A stretch of 64,000 nt of DNA from CAZMZW01 sp963802275 (GTDB taxonomy: Bacteria; Chloroflexota; Anaerolineae; Anaerolineales; Anaerolineaceae), in assembly GCA_963802275.1 (NCBI GenBank), contig CAWDIB010000005.1, forward strand, positions 110,934 through 174,933, read 5' to 3'. The notes beneath the pieces were generated by a model that was not told the origin of the DNA, did not search any database, and was given only the letters and a program-made list of their open reading frames with translations. The stretch's first letter is position 1. Every line of letters begins with the position of its first letter. Positions 1 to 10,600 of this stretch are shown here, one piece after another. Made by a program: the position numbers and the translations under genes.

Positions 1-2
1 GC

Positions 3-419
3 GGGGAAGTAAAAGAATTCATCCAAAAAGCATTCGAGGAAAAGGATTCCCGCTGGATTTCCTCCGCATTGTTCGCCATGGGCCGTTCGGCCGATCGCTG
101 CTGGGAACAACAAGTCAGTGAGATGATTGACCATCATGATGATGAAATCAGGGCGGAAGCCGTCCGTGCAGCCGGTGAATTGGAACTGATCAGTTTAAGG
201 AATGACTTGATCCAAAAAGCGACCGATGATGATGAAATTTGGGATGTGCGCATGGCTGCCATCTGGTCACTTTCACAGCTGGGCGGCGAAGATGCCCGTG
301 AGACACTGGAGGATTTGCTGGAGAAAGTCGAAGATGATGAAGAAGCTGACATTTTGGAAGAAGCGCTGGACAATCTCTCATTTACAGATGACCAGCACAC
401 CTTTGGCATCAATTTGTAG
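3..419 (+). CDS. HEAT-repeat protein, C-terminal part (5' end outside window)
   Basis: The frame is open to the left edge, so only the last 138 residues are visible and the true start lies upstream. The visible part is two to three alpha-helical HEAT/PBS-lyase-type units, recognisable from EIRAEAVRAAGEL and VRMAAIWSLSQLGG with the usual 'Asp-x-x-Val-Arg-x-x-Ala' spacing, followed by a very acidic stretch (EKVEDDEEADILEEAL). Such repeats form superhelical scaffolds for protein binding; no catalytic residues are expected or seen. An internal TTG at 69 is not a convincing start because the repeat pattern continues upstream of it. The partner is unknown. It is followed after 45 bases by acylphosphatase on the same strand, possibly in one transcript. 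Confidence 0.8.
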   Translation, partial: GEVKEFIQKAFEEKDSRWISSALFAMGRSADRCWEQQVSEMIDHHDDEIRAEAVRAAGELELISLRNDLIQKATDDDEIWDVRMAAIWSLSQLGGEDARETLEDLLEKVEDDEEADILEEALDNLSFTDDQHTFGINL

Positions 420-464
420 TCATCTATCCATACGAAACACCAGGAGGATGCATGGGAGAGGAAT

Positions 465-749
465 GTGTTAAAGCAGCGCCTACACGCATGGGTTGAAGGG
501 TCCGTACAGGGGGTCGGTTTTCGCTTTTTTGTCATCCAGCGTGCTGCAGAATTGGGATTGACCGGATGGGTGCGAAACCTGTGGGACGGCCGCGTGGAAG
601 TGGTTGCAGAAGGACCGCGCGCATCATTGCAGAAATTATTAGATCAATTGAAAGAGGGGCCACGCAGTGCCCGCGTCAGCCATGTGGCGACAGAATGGCT
701 GCCTGCCACCAATGAATTCACCGATTTCAATGTTCGTTTCGGTGGTTAA
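465..749 (+). CDS. acyP: Acylphosphatase
   Basis: A 94-residue protein, the normal size for this small cytosolic enzyme, which hydrolyses acyl phosphates such as 1,3-bisphosphoglycerate and carbamoyl phosphate. The family signature GSVQGVGFR is at residues 12-20, so Arg20 is the phosphate-binding residue, and GWVRN places the catalytic Asn at residue 38. A second family block, GRVEVVAEGP, follows. Translation starts at GTG 465; a purine-rich GGAGAGGA lies directly upstream and AGGAGG at 443-448 is a more distant alternative. The gene stops about 50 bases before the convergent activase gene. Domain and length are intact, so the call is secure. Confidence 0.93.
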   Translation: MLKQRLHAWVEGSVQGVGFRFFVIQRAAELGLTGWVRNLWDGRVEVVAEGPRASLQKLLDQLKEGPRSARVSHVATEWLPATNEFTDFNVRFGG

Positions 750-798
750 ATTAATTTTTAAATATTTTGATACAACTCTTTTATCAATTTCCCTTTTT

Positions 799-1727
799 CT
801 ATCCCCCAATCGTCACAGTAATTTTTTCTGATTTGAGCAAATCCAGTATCTGCACCAACTGATTCATTGCGCTTTCGTCCAGTCGTAAATCCGGCTGCTT
901 TGCCAGCGATAGGATTTCCCCAAATGAGAATATTTGTCCTTTCCCAGTTGATGGAATGGCATTAAATTCACCTCCCTGATTCCCAAATCGGTGATCAGGG
1001 TGCGAAAATCCTTCAAATTCTCAAAATCCATGTTCATTTCGGGGATCATCGGCAGACGAAGGATGACATGTGCTTGATGCTTGCACAGCCAGGTTAAATT
1101 CTCAACGATTTCCTTGTTGGAAACCCCGGTATATTCCAGGTGTTTCATGTGGATTCATGTGCTTGATATCAAAGAGGAAAAGATCGGTATAATGGTATCG
1201 ACTTTTTCCAATGTGATTCTTGCAACCATTCCGCAGGTTTCAACCGCCGTGTGGATATTTTCCTGATGACACTCGCGTTAGCAGCTGCAGGGCAAACTCC
1301 GCCTGGGAAAGCGGCTCCCCTCCCGAGAGGGTGATTCCGCCGCCGGAACGGCGGTAAAAGGCAGCATCCTTGCGCACCACTTCCATAATTTCTTCCACTG
1401 ACTTTGTTTCACCAACCACCCTGAGAGCACCCGAAGGGCATTCTTCGACACACTTCATACACAAGGTACATTTGACCCGGTCAATTTTATTGTGTTCTCA
1501 CTGCAATTCAAATCTTCATTTACCGCGTCCTCGGGACACACCTCAATGCAGCGACCGCAATGACGGCAAAGACTGCGGATGAATTCCAATTCCGGGTGAA
1601 AGGATTGTGATTCCGGGTTGCAGCACCACAGGCAGGCCAGCGGACAACCTTTGAAAAATACGACGGTGCGGATGCCTGGACCGTCGTGAATTGAGTAGCG
1701 CTGGATATGGGTGATGATCCCGTTCAA
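799..1727 (-). CDS. Glycyl radical enzyme activating protein (radical SAM), with about five frameshifts
   Basis: Generates the glycyl radical on the neighbouring enzyme by reductive cleavage of S-adenosylmethionine. The radical-SAM cysteines are in GCPLACLWC (C-x3-C-x2-C, residues 29-36). Two ferredoxin-like clusters follow (CRHCGRCIEVCP and CMKCVEECP), as usual in the longer activases. After these come SGGGITLSGGEP, HTAVETCG, FDIKHMN and GVSNKEIVENL. These blocks lie in different frames, with apparent single-base indels near 1470, 1265, 1190, 1150 and 905; the last block ends LLKSEKITVTIGG at 799. The rebuilt length of about 309 residues is normal. The TTG start overlaps the stop of the upstream enzyme (TTGA), implying translational coupling. 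Intact residues outside the shifts favour consensus errors over decay. Confidence 0.78.
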
Positions 1728-4252
1728 ATGGCTTGCTCCGCCCGGACGATGATGGTTTCCTGCACCTCGGGACTCAATTCCACAAAGACCGCGCTATATC
1801 CGCCTACCCGTACAAACAGATCACGGTATTCATTGGGATTCTTCTGCGCTTCACGCAAGGTGGCGCTGTCCACTACTGTGTATTGTGCCTCCACACCGCA
1901 GGCATCCACGAATTCGCGCACCAAATCGGACCATTTACTCAGTTCGCGGTCGGTCATCACCGCCGTGGAATTGAAGCGCTGGTTGAAGGTAATGCCATTG
2001 GGCACCCTGTATGGGTCAATGGCGCGCGCCATGGAGCGATGGGCTGCAGTCGGGCCTGCCAGCGGCGCATATACCGAAGGACTGGTTGAATCCGCCAGGG
2101 GTTCACCCGAGGTACGCCCATCCGGGGTGGCGCCGGTGTATTTGCCCACCGGGACGTAGTTGGACATGCTGATCAACCCGGTGACAAAATGACCGCCATG
2201 CGTGGTGGCATGGCTTTCATAGGCATCGTAATACATGCCCAGCGCTGTCCGCACCCAGTTATCCGCATATTCATCATCGCAGCCGTACTTTGGTGCGGCA
2301 ATCGCTTTTCGCCGCAATTCATCATAACCCTCCCAATTGTGTGTTAGTGCGTCCAGTAATTCATTCCATGATACGGTTTTGGTCTTAAAGATCAAATAAT
2401 CCACCGCGGCGAGCATATCGCCGGCATTGGCCGTTCCGATCGCCAGGCAGCCGGTGGCATTGTATTTGCAGCCGCCTGCATTCATATCCACTCCCGAATG
2501 GCGCGGTCCGGGATGCATGAGATTATGGAAGACCAACGGATAATAACGGGTGAAAGTGTAATCGTACACATTGTTGGCAATGACATTCATGCGCACCGCA
2601 AATTCAATTTGGATTTTTACTGCCTCCAGAAATTGCTGCATGGTGCTGAAAGTGCGCGGATCGCCCGTCTCCGGTGCGACCTGCATATTATTGACTGGAT
2701 TCCGCCCATTATGAAGTGCCAATTCTATTGGCTTGGGCAGGTTGATCCAGCCGGCATTATTGCGGCCGTTCATATCCGCGCCGCCGAAATTGGGGTCGGT
2801 GATGTTTTCCTGGCAGCCGACATCACCGTAATTGCGCGCATCCTTCAATTCCACTCCGCAGCAGCTGACAAGCGAAGGGATGATGGCTTCATCATTGATC
2901 AGGATGGGCAGTCCTCCCCCCAGACGGATGACCTCCAGGCACTGCCGCAGGAACTTTTGCGGTGTATCGCGGTGCAGGCGGACAGCCAGGTTGGGATCAT
3001 TCAAGTGCACATGCGCATGCGCCTCCAGCAGCATGTAAGAAAGGGGATTGGTGACATCGCGGCCATATTCATCAATTCCGCCCAGGTTGACCTTGCCGTT
3101 ATTGCTGCCGCCCGCGCTGCCAATGCTCAGCTTCAATTTGAAAGTCCTGGTTTCATTCCATTTCAGGTAGAAACATTCCAATAATTCCTGGGCACGTTCG
3201 CGGCTGATGCGCCTGGCTTCCAGGTCAGCCTGCAGGTAAGGCAGCATGTACAGGTCAAACCGGCCGGCGGAATGCGAATCCCCGCTTTCCGCCATGCAGG
3301 TTCCCCCGCGCAGGAAATGGAAGGATTGCAGCGCTTCCCACCAGGTTTCAGCCGGATGGGCAGGCACTTTCTCACATAATCGTGCCATTTCCAACAATTC
3401 CGCCCGCCGTTCAGAGTTCGTTTCCTTCGCTGCTTTACCACGTGCAAGTTCTGCATTTCGCCGGGCATAGGTCAACAAACCTTCACTGGCGATCAACATG
3501 GCCTGGTATATATTGCGCCGTTCAAAATCCTCCACGCCACGCGGGTTGGATGAATCAATCTCGGCTAAAGCTGCTTTTATTTCCTCTTGAATAGCCAGCA
3601 TCCCTTTGTTCAAAAAAGTGGCGTAATCCTGGATGGTATGTGCCTGCCCGTTGCCAATCAGCGGGGAATACAGGGCTGCCTGGCCATATTTAACATAATG
3701 CCAGGCCTGCGCATCGTAATACTTTAATTCATTGAAAAAATAAATCTCACGTGCGCGCGTTTTCCAATAAGGCCAGATGATTTCTTTGAATGCCTTGCGG
3801 TCTTCCTCGAAAAATACGTAGCGGCTGGCTGCCTCGTCAATATAGGAATCCAGATTGGCACCCTGTTCCCACTCTTCCGGTGAATAAGGCATGAAATACG
3901 GCACAAAATCAATGATGTGCGGACCGCTGGATTGGGTTCCCATGAATAGTTGTTCAGGGAGCAATTCAAGCGGTATCTCTTCGAAAACCTGGCGCATGGC
4001 CATTGCCCGGCGAATGGCGGGATGCAGCCCTTCCGTGGCCTGGTAGGAGCGGGTGATGATGAGTGCCATCGTACAGGAGAGGCGTCTTTTGCCTTCTTCA
4101 TAATGATTGAGCATGCCAGCGCGGATGCGCTGAACGCGCACCTCTGCCGGATGGTCAGGAGACAGGATCATCTCGCTGAATATTTCTCCCTGCCATGGCG
4201 CTTTGCTTTTGACCCACCAGGGAATTTGTTTCACAGAAATTTCTTTTCTCAT
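1724..4252 (-). CDS. Glycyl radical enzyme (pyruvate formate-lyase / glycerol dehydratase superfamily)
   Basis: An 842-residue, oxygen-sensitive cytosolic enzyme whose C-terminal RVGGYSA motif puts the radical on Gly818. The thiyl-radical loop is NYGDVGCQEN with Cys480 followed by Gln481-Glu482. This keeps the Cys-x-Glu pair of glycerol/diol dehydratase, choline lyase and related eliminases (usually GCVE) but has Gln where Val is usual. Pyruvate formate-lyase itself has two adjacent cysteines here, so that identity is excluded. Dehydratase or C-N/C-S/C-O lyase chemistry is inferred; the substrate cannot be read from sequence. The activase follows with a 4-bp overlap. No microcompartment shell gene or dedicated transporter is adjacent. 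Start ATG 4252 has a weak GAAGG upstream. Confidence 0.88.
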   Translation of the reverse strand: MRKEISVKQIPWWVKSKAPWQGEIFSEMILSPDHPAEVRVQRIRAGMLNHYEEGKRRLSCTMALIITRSYQATEGLHPAIRRAMAMRQVFEEIPLELLPEQLFMGTQSSGPHIIDFVPYFMPYSPEEWEQGANLDSYIDEAASRYVFFEEDRKAFKEIIWPYWKTRAREIYFFNELKYYDAQAWHYVKYGQAALYSPLIGNGQAHTIQDYATFLNKGMLAIQEEIKAALAEIDSSNPRGVEDFERRNIYQAMLIASEGLLTYARRNAELARGKAAKETNSERRAELLEMARLCEKVPAHPAETWWEALQSFHFLRGGTCMAESGDSHSAGRFDLYMLPYLQADLEARRISRERAQELLECFYLKWNETRTFKLKLSIGSAGGSNNGKVNLGGIDEYGRDVTNPLSYMLLEAHAHVHLNDPNLAVRLHRDTPQKFLRQCLEVIRLGGGLPILINDEAIIPSLVSCCGVELKDARNYGDVGCQENITDPNFGGADMNGRNNAGWINLPKPIELALHNGRNPVNNMQVAPETGDPRTFSTMQQFLEAVKIQIEFAVRMNVIANNVYDYTFTRYYPLVFHNLMHPGPRHSGVDMNAGGCKYNATGCLAIGTANAGDMLAAVDYLIFKTKTVSWNELLDALTHNWEGYDELRRKAIAAPKYGCDDEYADNWVRTALGMYYDAYESHATTHGGHFVTGLISMSNYVPVGKYTGATPDGRTSGEPLADSTSPSVYAPLAGPTAAHRSMARAIDPYRVPNGITFNQRFNSTAVMTDRELSKWSDLVREFVDACGVEAQYTVVDSATLREAQKNPNEYRDLFVRVGGYSAVFVELSPEVQETIIVRAEQAI

Positions 4253-4355
4253 TAATAACCTTCGCTACGGAAAAACTGAAAGTTATTATAATTTATGCCA
4301 AGAGCAGATAGGGATTCAAACCTGCCTGACTCAACATTAGACTTGGAGATATGCC

Positions 4356-5288
4356 ATGAAAAAGAAAATTGCCGTTATCGGCATGGGCGGCATTGCCCAG
4401 AAAGGCCATCTGCCGGTTCTCACTGCCATGCCTGGATTGGAACTTTTCTTTCATTCCCGCACGGCTGATAAGGTCAAGGAGTTGGCTGATTTATACCGTG
4501 TGCCCAAATGGACCACCAGTCTGAATGAATTATTCAGCTGGAAACCGGATTGCGCCTTCATCCTCACGCCCACCCCCTCCCATTATCAATTGGCATCCGC
4601 CTGCCTGGAGGCAGGCATGGATGTCTTCACCGAAAAACCAGCCACTGAAAGCGCTGCCGAAACCCGCAAACTGGCTGAGTTGGCTGATGCCAAAAAAAGG
4701 ATCGCCATGGTGGCCTTCAACCGGCGCTATGCCCCCTTATCCGTTCAAGCCAGAGAGCTGTGGGGCAAGCGGGCTGTGACGCTGGCCAATATTCAAAAAA
4801 GCCGCACCAAACCCGGATTCAGAGGCCTGCCGATGCATGTTTCCGAGGAACTGGTGCATGTCATTGACATCCTGCGCTTTTTTGGCGGCGAAGCAAAAGT
4901 CCTCACCACCCACTACCGATTGGACCGCGACGACATGGTGGTGGAAGTAGTCAGCGTGCTGGATTATGAAGAAGGTGGTTTGGCAACCATCACCGCCAGC
5001 CTGCAAGCCGGACACTGGTACGAGCATTACGAACTCAACGGTGAAGCTGCCACCCTCAATCTGAATGTTTTTTCTGACCTGCATTTTACTGAGCAGGAAT
5101 GCACCCAGTCCTGGAAGGAACCCTACGATAGCACCTGGACGACCAACCTGTTCGGGCGCGGATTTGTGGGACAGATCGAACATTTTTTGCAATGCGTTGA
5201 ATCCCGCCAGCAGCCGCAAACCAATCTTTGGGATTGTGCGAAAACCCAGCAGCTTGTGGAAGGCATCATCGCTAAAGCAGGCAAATAA
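4356..5288 (+). CDS. Gfo/Idh/MocA-family NAD(P)-dependent oxidoreductase
   Basis: A 310-residue protein with an N-terminal Rossmann fold (VIGMGGIAQKGHLP, residues 7-20) and the family's EKPATES motif, whose Lys contacts cofactor and substrate. Family members oxidise or reduce sugars, inositols and related polyols; this one is at the short end of the family. The Lys-Pro pair is intact; the exact substrate is not predictable. ATG 4356 is preceded by TTGGAGAT at a good distance. It is divergent from the glycyl radical enzyme across a 103-base gap that must hold both promoters, so a shared pathway is possible but unproven. A small membrane-protein gene with its own promoter follows. Confidence 0.85.
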   Translation: MKKKIAVIGMGGIAQKGHLPVLTAMPGLELFFHSRTADKVKELADLYRVPKWTTSLNELFSWKPDCAFILTPTPSHYQLASACLEAGMDVFTEKPATESAAETRKLAELADAKKRIAMVAFNRRYAPLSVQARELWGKRAVTLANIQKSRTKPGFRGLPMHVSEELVHVIDILRFFGGEAKVLTTHYRLDRDDMVVEVVSVLDYEEGGLATITASLQAGHWYEHYELNGEAATLNLNVFSDLHFTEQECTQSWKEPYDSTWTTNLFGRGFVGQIEHFLQCVESRQQPQTNLWDCAKTQQLVEGIIAKAGK

Positions 5289-5310
5289 ATCCTTTCTCTA
5301 AAAGATTATA

Positions 5311-5338
5311 TTGACAAAATAGAAATTCATTGTATAAT
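5311..5338 (+). promoter_or_regulatory. Near-consensus sigma-70-type promoter
   Basis: TTGACA at 5311-5316 and TATAAT at 5333-5338 are both perfect hexamers separated by 16 bases, one short of the optimum. It reads toward the 52-residue membrane-protein gene at 5392. The leader would be about 45 bases and ends in AAGGAG five bases before the ATG. This is the best promoter match seen in the window. Confidence 0.85.
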
Positions 5339-5369
5339 GGTATAGTGGTTATACCAATATACCATTATA
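5333..5369 (+). promoter_or_regulatory. Operator-like inverted repeat over the -10 box
   Basis: TATAATGGTATA (5333-5344) and its exact complement TATACCATTATA (5358-5369) form a perfect 12-bp inverted repeat separated by 13 bases. The spacer holds another TATACC (5350-5355) that can pair with GGTATA at 5339-5344, giving three half-sites. The left arm contains the -10 hexamer, so a protein bound here would block RNA polymerase. The regulator is not identifiable from this window. Confidence 0.6.
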
Positions 5370-5391
5370 TTAATTAAATAAAGGAGCAAAA

Positions 5392-5550
5392 ATGAAATTC
5401 GATATCACCAAAAGCATTGGCATGCTACTGCTGGCCATCTGGCTGATCCTGATGGGTTTATCTTTATTCATCCCCGCTATTGCTGACCTCAACCAGATCC
5501 TGTCCGTGCTCGCCATTGCTGCAGGCGTTTTCATCCTGCTGGATAAGTAA
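5392..5550 (+). CDS. Small membrane protein, 52 residues
   Basis: An ATG with an excellent ribosome site (AAGGAG at 5381-5386) opens a 52-codon frame. The protein is two hydrophobic helices: SIGMLLLAIWLILMGLSLFI (residues 8-27) and ILSVLAIAAGVFILL (residues 36-50), joined by a short loop with PAIADLNQ and ending in Asp-Lys. It therefore probably forms a hairpin in the cytoplasmic membrane. No function can be assigned. A strong promoter, a symmetrical operator and a strong terminator downstream all indicate a real, separately controlled gene despite its size. Confidence 0.75.
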   Translation: MKFDITKSIGMLLLAIWLILMGLSLFIPAIADLNQILSVLAIAAGVFILLDK

Positions 5551-5571
5551 TTTTCACTGTTCGGGAAATTC

Positions 5572-5630
5572 CTCCCTTTCAGCCCGGCCGCCAACCCCTT
5601 ATTGGCGGCTGGCTGGAGGGAGGTTTTTCT
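5572..5630 (+). terminator. Intrinsic terminator of the small membrane-protein gene
   Basis: CCTCCCTTTCAGCC (5572-5585) pairs almost fully with GGCTGGAGGGAGG further on. Inside is a perfect inner stem, GCCGCCAA (5587-5594) with TTGGCGGC (5602-5609). A T-rich run follows. The hairpin overlaps the last codons of the convergent uvrB gene, whose stop is at 5599. Confidence 0.75.
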
Positions 5631-7691
5631 TTATTTTTAGCGAATCGGATTCCATTTCCTCCCCGGCCAGTAAGGCGGCTTTCTTCCACGGCGGCAGGTT
5701 GGAATCCTCCACCATCAAGCGGCGTATTTCCAGCATCTGGTCGCGCAGCACCGCCGCCCGCTCAAACTCCAGGTCCTTGGCAGCCTGTTTCATCTTCTGT
5801 TCAGTCTCTTCCATCAACCGCCTGATTTCATCCCTCGGTAGCCGCGTGACGCCGCCATCCGCCTGGTAGGTACCATGGGCTTCCGCCACCGCTTTCTCGG
5901 TCAGACGGGCGGTGATGTCGTGAATCTCGCGCACGATGGTCAGCGGTTCAATATGGTGATCGTAGTTGTAGGCCTCCTGCTTGGCACGGCGCCGATTGGT
6001 CTCGTTGATGGCTGTCTTGATCGCGTCCGTCATCTGGTCGGCGTACATGATGACCTTGCCATGCACGTTGCGGGCGGCGCGCCCGATGGTTTGGATCAGC
6101 GCCACCGCGGAGCGCAGGAAGCCCTGCTTATCTGCATCCAGGATGGCCACCAGCGATACTTCCGGCAGGTCCAGTCCTTCGCGCAGCAGATTGATGCCGA
6201 CGATGACATCATAGACCCCCAGGCGCAAATCGCGCAGGATGCCCACCCGCTCCAGGGTTTCCACCTCGGAGTGCAGGTAATGCACCTTGATATCCAGTTC
6301 CTTCAAATAGTCGGATAGATCCTCTGCCATACGTTTGGTGAGGGTGGTCACCAACACTCGTTCGCCCACCTCCACCCGCTGGCGGATCTCACCGATCAGG
6401 TCGTCCACCTGCCCGGTTATCGGGCGCACTTCCACCTGCGGGTCCACCAGGCCGGTGGGGCGGATGATCTGCTCCACCACCGCATCCGCTTTTTTCAGCT
6501 CATATTCAGCCGGTGTGGCAGATGTGTAAATGGTGTAGCCCATCTTCTTTTCAAATTCATCAAAGGTCAGCGGGCGGTTATCCAGTGCCGAGGGCAGCCG
6601 GAAACCGTAATCCACCAGGGTTTGTTTGCGCGAAAGATCGCCATTGTACATACCGCGGATCTGCGGGATGGACATGTGCGATTCATCAATGAAAAGCAAG
6701 TATTCCGAAGGCAGAAAATCCATCAGCGTCCAGGGCGGCGAGCCGGGCGGACGGCCGTCCAGGTGGCGGGAATAATTTTCCACTCCCGAACAGTAACCGA
6801 TCTCGCGCAGCATTTCCAGGTCATACAACGTGCGCATTTCTAGGCGTTGAGCTTCCAGTAATTTGCCCTGCTCTTTGAATATTTTCAACCGATCTTCCAG
6901 TTCTGCTTCGATATTCTGATGGAGGTTTTCAGACGCTCTTCATCGGTGATGTAATGCTTGGCCGGGTAGATTTCCACCTGCGGCAGTTCCTGAATGATCT
7001 CACCGGTCAGCGGATTCAGCGAGACGATGCGTTCCACCTCATCCCCGAAGAAGGCGATGCGATACGCCAGGCTCTTTTCGTACGCCGGAAAGATTTCCAG
7101 GGTATCCCCGCGCACGCGGAAGACACCCTGGCGCAGCTCCAGGTCATTACGGGCATAATGGCTTTCGATCAACTGGCGCAGCAGGACATTGCGGCGGTAC
7201 ACTTCCCCCTGGCGTAAAGACATGACCACCCCGGCATACTCTTCCGGGCTGCCCAGTCCATAGATGGCGGAAACTGATGCGACCACGATGACATCCTTGC
7301 GGGACACGATCGAAGTGGTCGCTGCCAGCCGCAGACGCTCAATTTCTTCATTAATATCTGTTTCTTTTTCAATGTAGAGGTCCTGGCGGGGGACATAGGC
7401 CTCCGGTTGGTAATAGTCATAATAGGAAACGAAGTATTCCACCGCGTTGTCCGGGAAAAAATCCTTGAATTCGGCATACAGCTGGGCAGCCAGGGTTTTG
7501 TTGTGCGCCATCACCAGCGCCGGCAGCTGCAATTCATTGATGATATTTGCCATGGTAAAGGTCTTGCCGGTGCCGGTGGCACCCAGCAGCACCTGGTGAC
7601 GCTTGCCGGCACGGATGCCTTCCAATAATTGGCGGATGGCTTCCGGTTGATCACCCATTGGCTGATAAGGTGCCTGCAGTTTAAAGCTCAT
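5599..7691 (-). CDS. uvrB: UvrABC excinuclease subunit B, one frameshift
   Basis: The damage-verification helicase-like subunit of nucleotide excision repair. The N-terminal part has Walker A GATGTGKT at residues 37-44, then YYDYYQPEAYVP, the beta-hairpin region that grips DNA. The second part carries the helicase C-terminal motifs (GINLLREGLDLPEV, IQTIGRAARN) and ends with a UVR domain (EFERAAVLRDQM) that contacts UvrC. The two parts are in different frames, joined by a missing base near 6905-6911 inside a normally conserved coiled region (LKTSI to EAELEDRLK). The rebuilt length of nearly 700 residues is normal. The ATG overlaps the mfd stop (ATGA), so repair genes pth-mfd-uvrB form a tight operon. 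Confidence 0.92.
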
Positions 7692-10600
7692 GTTGATTCC
7701 TTTTTCCCATTTCTGGATAATTCAATGATCAATTTAAGCACCTCTTCCAGGCGGGTTTGCCAGTTTTCCTTCATTTTATCAAAGGGCATCCAGTAGGCAT
7801 TGCGGCCGGCACGGGCTTGCTCGCCCAGCGACGGGAGGTCCTTTTTTACTCCTTTTTCCATAGGGGGCGGATAGCGCAGCACCAACTGACCGCTCTCGAT
7901 GGCAACGGAAGCCAAACCGGCTTTCTCCGCCAGCAGACGGAACTTCAACTGGAGAAACAGGTTTTGCACTTCTGGTACCAGCGGACCAAATCGGTCAACG
8001 AATTCCTCCTTCATCTTATCGATCTGCTCTTCAGACTGGATATCCGCCAGGCGGCGGTAAAGCTGCACGCGCACGTTCGGGTCGCGTACATAATCCATCG
8101 GGATGCTCACCGACAGGGGCAATTCCACCACCACCAGCGGTTTGATACCTTTGAAGGGTATTTGCAGGGAGGTCTTTTCAAACTCATCGACCTTCTTCAG
8201 TTCATTGACCGCCTGGTTCAGCAAACGCGTATAAAGATGAAATCCCACCGAAGCAATATGACCAGACTGCTGCGTGCCCAGCAGGTCCCCCGCCCCGCGC
8301 ATTTCCAGGTCGCGCATGGCAATGGAATAGCCGGAGCCCAATTGGCTGTTCTCGGCAATGATCTCCAGCCGCTCGCGGCCTTCAGCTGTGGGCGCTTTGC
8401 GGTGGTTGAAAAAGAAATAGGCATATGCCCGCTGCGCCCCGCGCCCCACCCGGCCGCGCAGCTGATACAACTGCGCCAGCCCGAAGGTATCCCCGCGGTC
8501 GACGATGAGGGTGTTAGCGTTGGGGATGTCCAATCCGGATTCAATGATGGAGGTGGACAGCAGCACATCCACGTTACCATGGGTGAACTGGTGCATCACT
8601 TCCGCCAGCTGATTTTCCGCCATCTGTCCATGGGCAACCGCAATGTTCGCTTCCGGCACCAGCCGCCTGAGCTGGTTGGCCATGCTTTCAATGGTTTGCA
8701 CGCGGTTATGCACAAAGAAAACCTGCCCGTGCCGGTCCAGTTCGCGCAGCATCGCCCGCCGCACGATGGCTGGATCATACGCGCCCACATGCGTGCTGAC
8801 CGGCAGCCGATCAGAGGGGGGCGTATTGATGATGGAAATATCACGCACCCCGGAAAGCGACATGTACAAGGTGCGCGGGATGGGCGTGGCGGTGAGGGTG
8901 AGCACATCCACCTCGGTGCGGAATTTCTTTAAATGTTCCTTGTGGGCAACCCCAAAGCGCTGCTCCTCGTCAATGATGAGCAAGCCAAGGTCCTTGAAAG
9001 ACACATCCTGCTGCACCAGGCGGTGCGTGCCGATGACAATATCCACTTCACCCGCTGCAAGCTGCTCCAGGATCCTATCCTGCTCGGCTGCCGTCTTGAA
9101 GCGGGAAAGCATGGCTATTTTTACCGGGAAGGGGGTAAGGCGTTGCTCAAAGGTTTCAAAATGCTGCTGCGCCAGGATGGTGGTGGGCACCAGCATGCCC
9201 ACCTGCTTGCCATCCATGACCGCCTTGAAGGCTGCCCGCAGGGCCACCTCGGTCTTGCCGTAGCCGACATCCCCGCATAAGCAGGCGGTCCATCGGGCGG
9301 TGCTTTTCCATGTCTGTCTTGACTTCAGCGATGGCGCGTACCTGGTCGTCGGTTTCTATGTAAGGAAAACTGGCTTCCAATTCTTTTTGCCATACAGTAT
9401 CAGGCTGGAAGGAGAATCCTTCCGCCGTTTCGCGCCGCGCATACAGGTCGAGCAAGTCCCAGGCCACCTTATGCACCGCTCCGCGCACGCGCGTCTTGGT
9501 CGCCTGCCATTCGGGGGTTCCCAGGCGGGTAGGATGCGGCGGGCGCTCATCGGGACCGACATACAGGCTGATGCGGTCCGCCTGGTGCACCGGCACGAAC
9601 AACTCGTCATCATCGGCATATTCCAGCTGCAGGAATTCGCGGTCGGCGCCTTCCAGCGTCCGCCTGACCAAGCCCATGAAACGCCCGATGCCGTAATCGA
9701 CATGCACCACCCAATCGCCCGCTTTTAGATCAGCATAACTGGTTTCAGGGCTTTCACCTTTGAAGCGGGTGCGCCGGCGGGGCTGTGGTCGCTCCCAGCC
9801 GAAGATTTCGCCATCGGTCAGGATAACCAGTTCGCTCCTGTCCGGGTAAGTTAAACTGAACCCCTGGCTGAGCGATGCTTCAATGATCTGGAGGTTGGAT
9901 GTTTCCGTCTCCCCTTCAGACTGATCCTGCCATAATTCCCGCAGCCGTGCTGCCTGGCGGGAAACGATGGCAACCTGGTTCTTGCGCCAGACTGCCCGGC
10001 GCACAAATTCCATCAGCTCTTCCAGCTTGCCGCCAAAACGCGGTGCGGATGAAAAATTTGAGCCCAGGTCTTGCGCTTGTTTTTCACCTGAATATCCCAG
10101 GTCAAGCCAGGAGATGCGCACACGCGTATCGGTCAGTTCCGACCAGGTGAGGTAAGGGGTGGGAAAGCCCTCATCAATCCATCCGGCAGTGATGGCTTCC
10201 TGGCGCAGCGGAAGGGATTGCTCTTCAATTTCAGTGGCAACCGTCTCAAGGTAACCGGCATCATCCTGGACAATCAGCGCCTTTTCCGGCAGGTAATCCA
10301 GCATACTGGCCGGGGTGGGATGAATGAGCGGCAGTTCAAACTCGTCCACGCTCTTTTCGGAAATTTCGCCGCCATCCTCTTCAACCAGCTGAAAAACTTC
10401 ACGGGCGGGGGTTAAAAAGACCGTCTCCAGTTTTTGCACCGAGCGCTGGCTGGCCGGGTCGAAGGTGCGAATGGTTTCCACCTCGTCGCCAAAGAATTCC
10501 AACCGCACCGGCAGATCTGCGTTGGGCGCCCACGCATCCACGATCCCGCCGCGGTGGGATACCTGCCCGGCCGCAACGACGACTTCCTGCACTTCGTACC

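Noticed and set aside
799..1727. Programmed ribosomal frameshifting in the activase and other split genes
   Set aside because: The shift sites share no slippery sequence or pausing structure and occur many times per gene in unrelated families; sequence errors are simpler.
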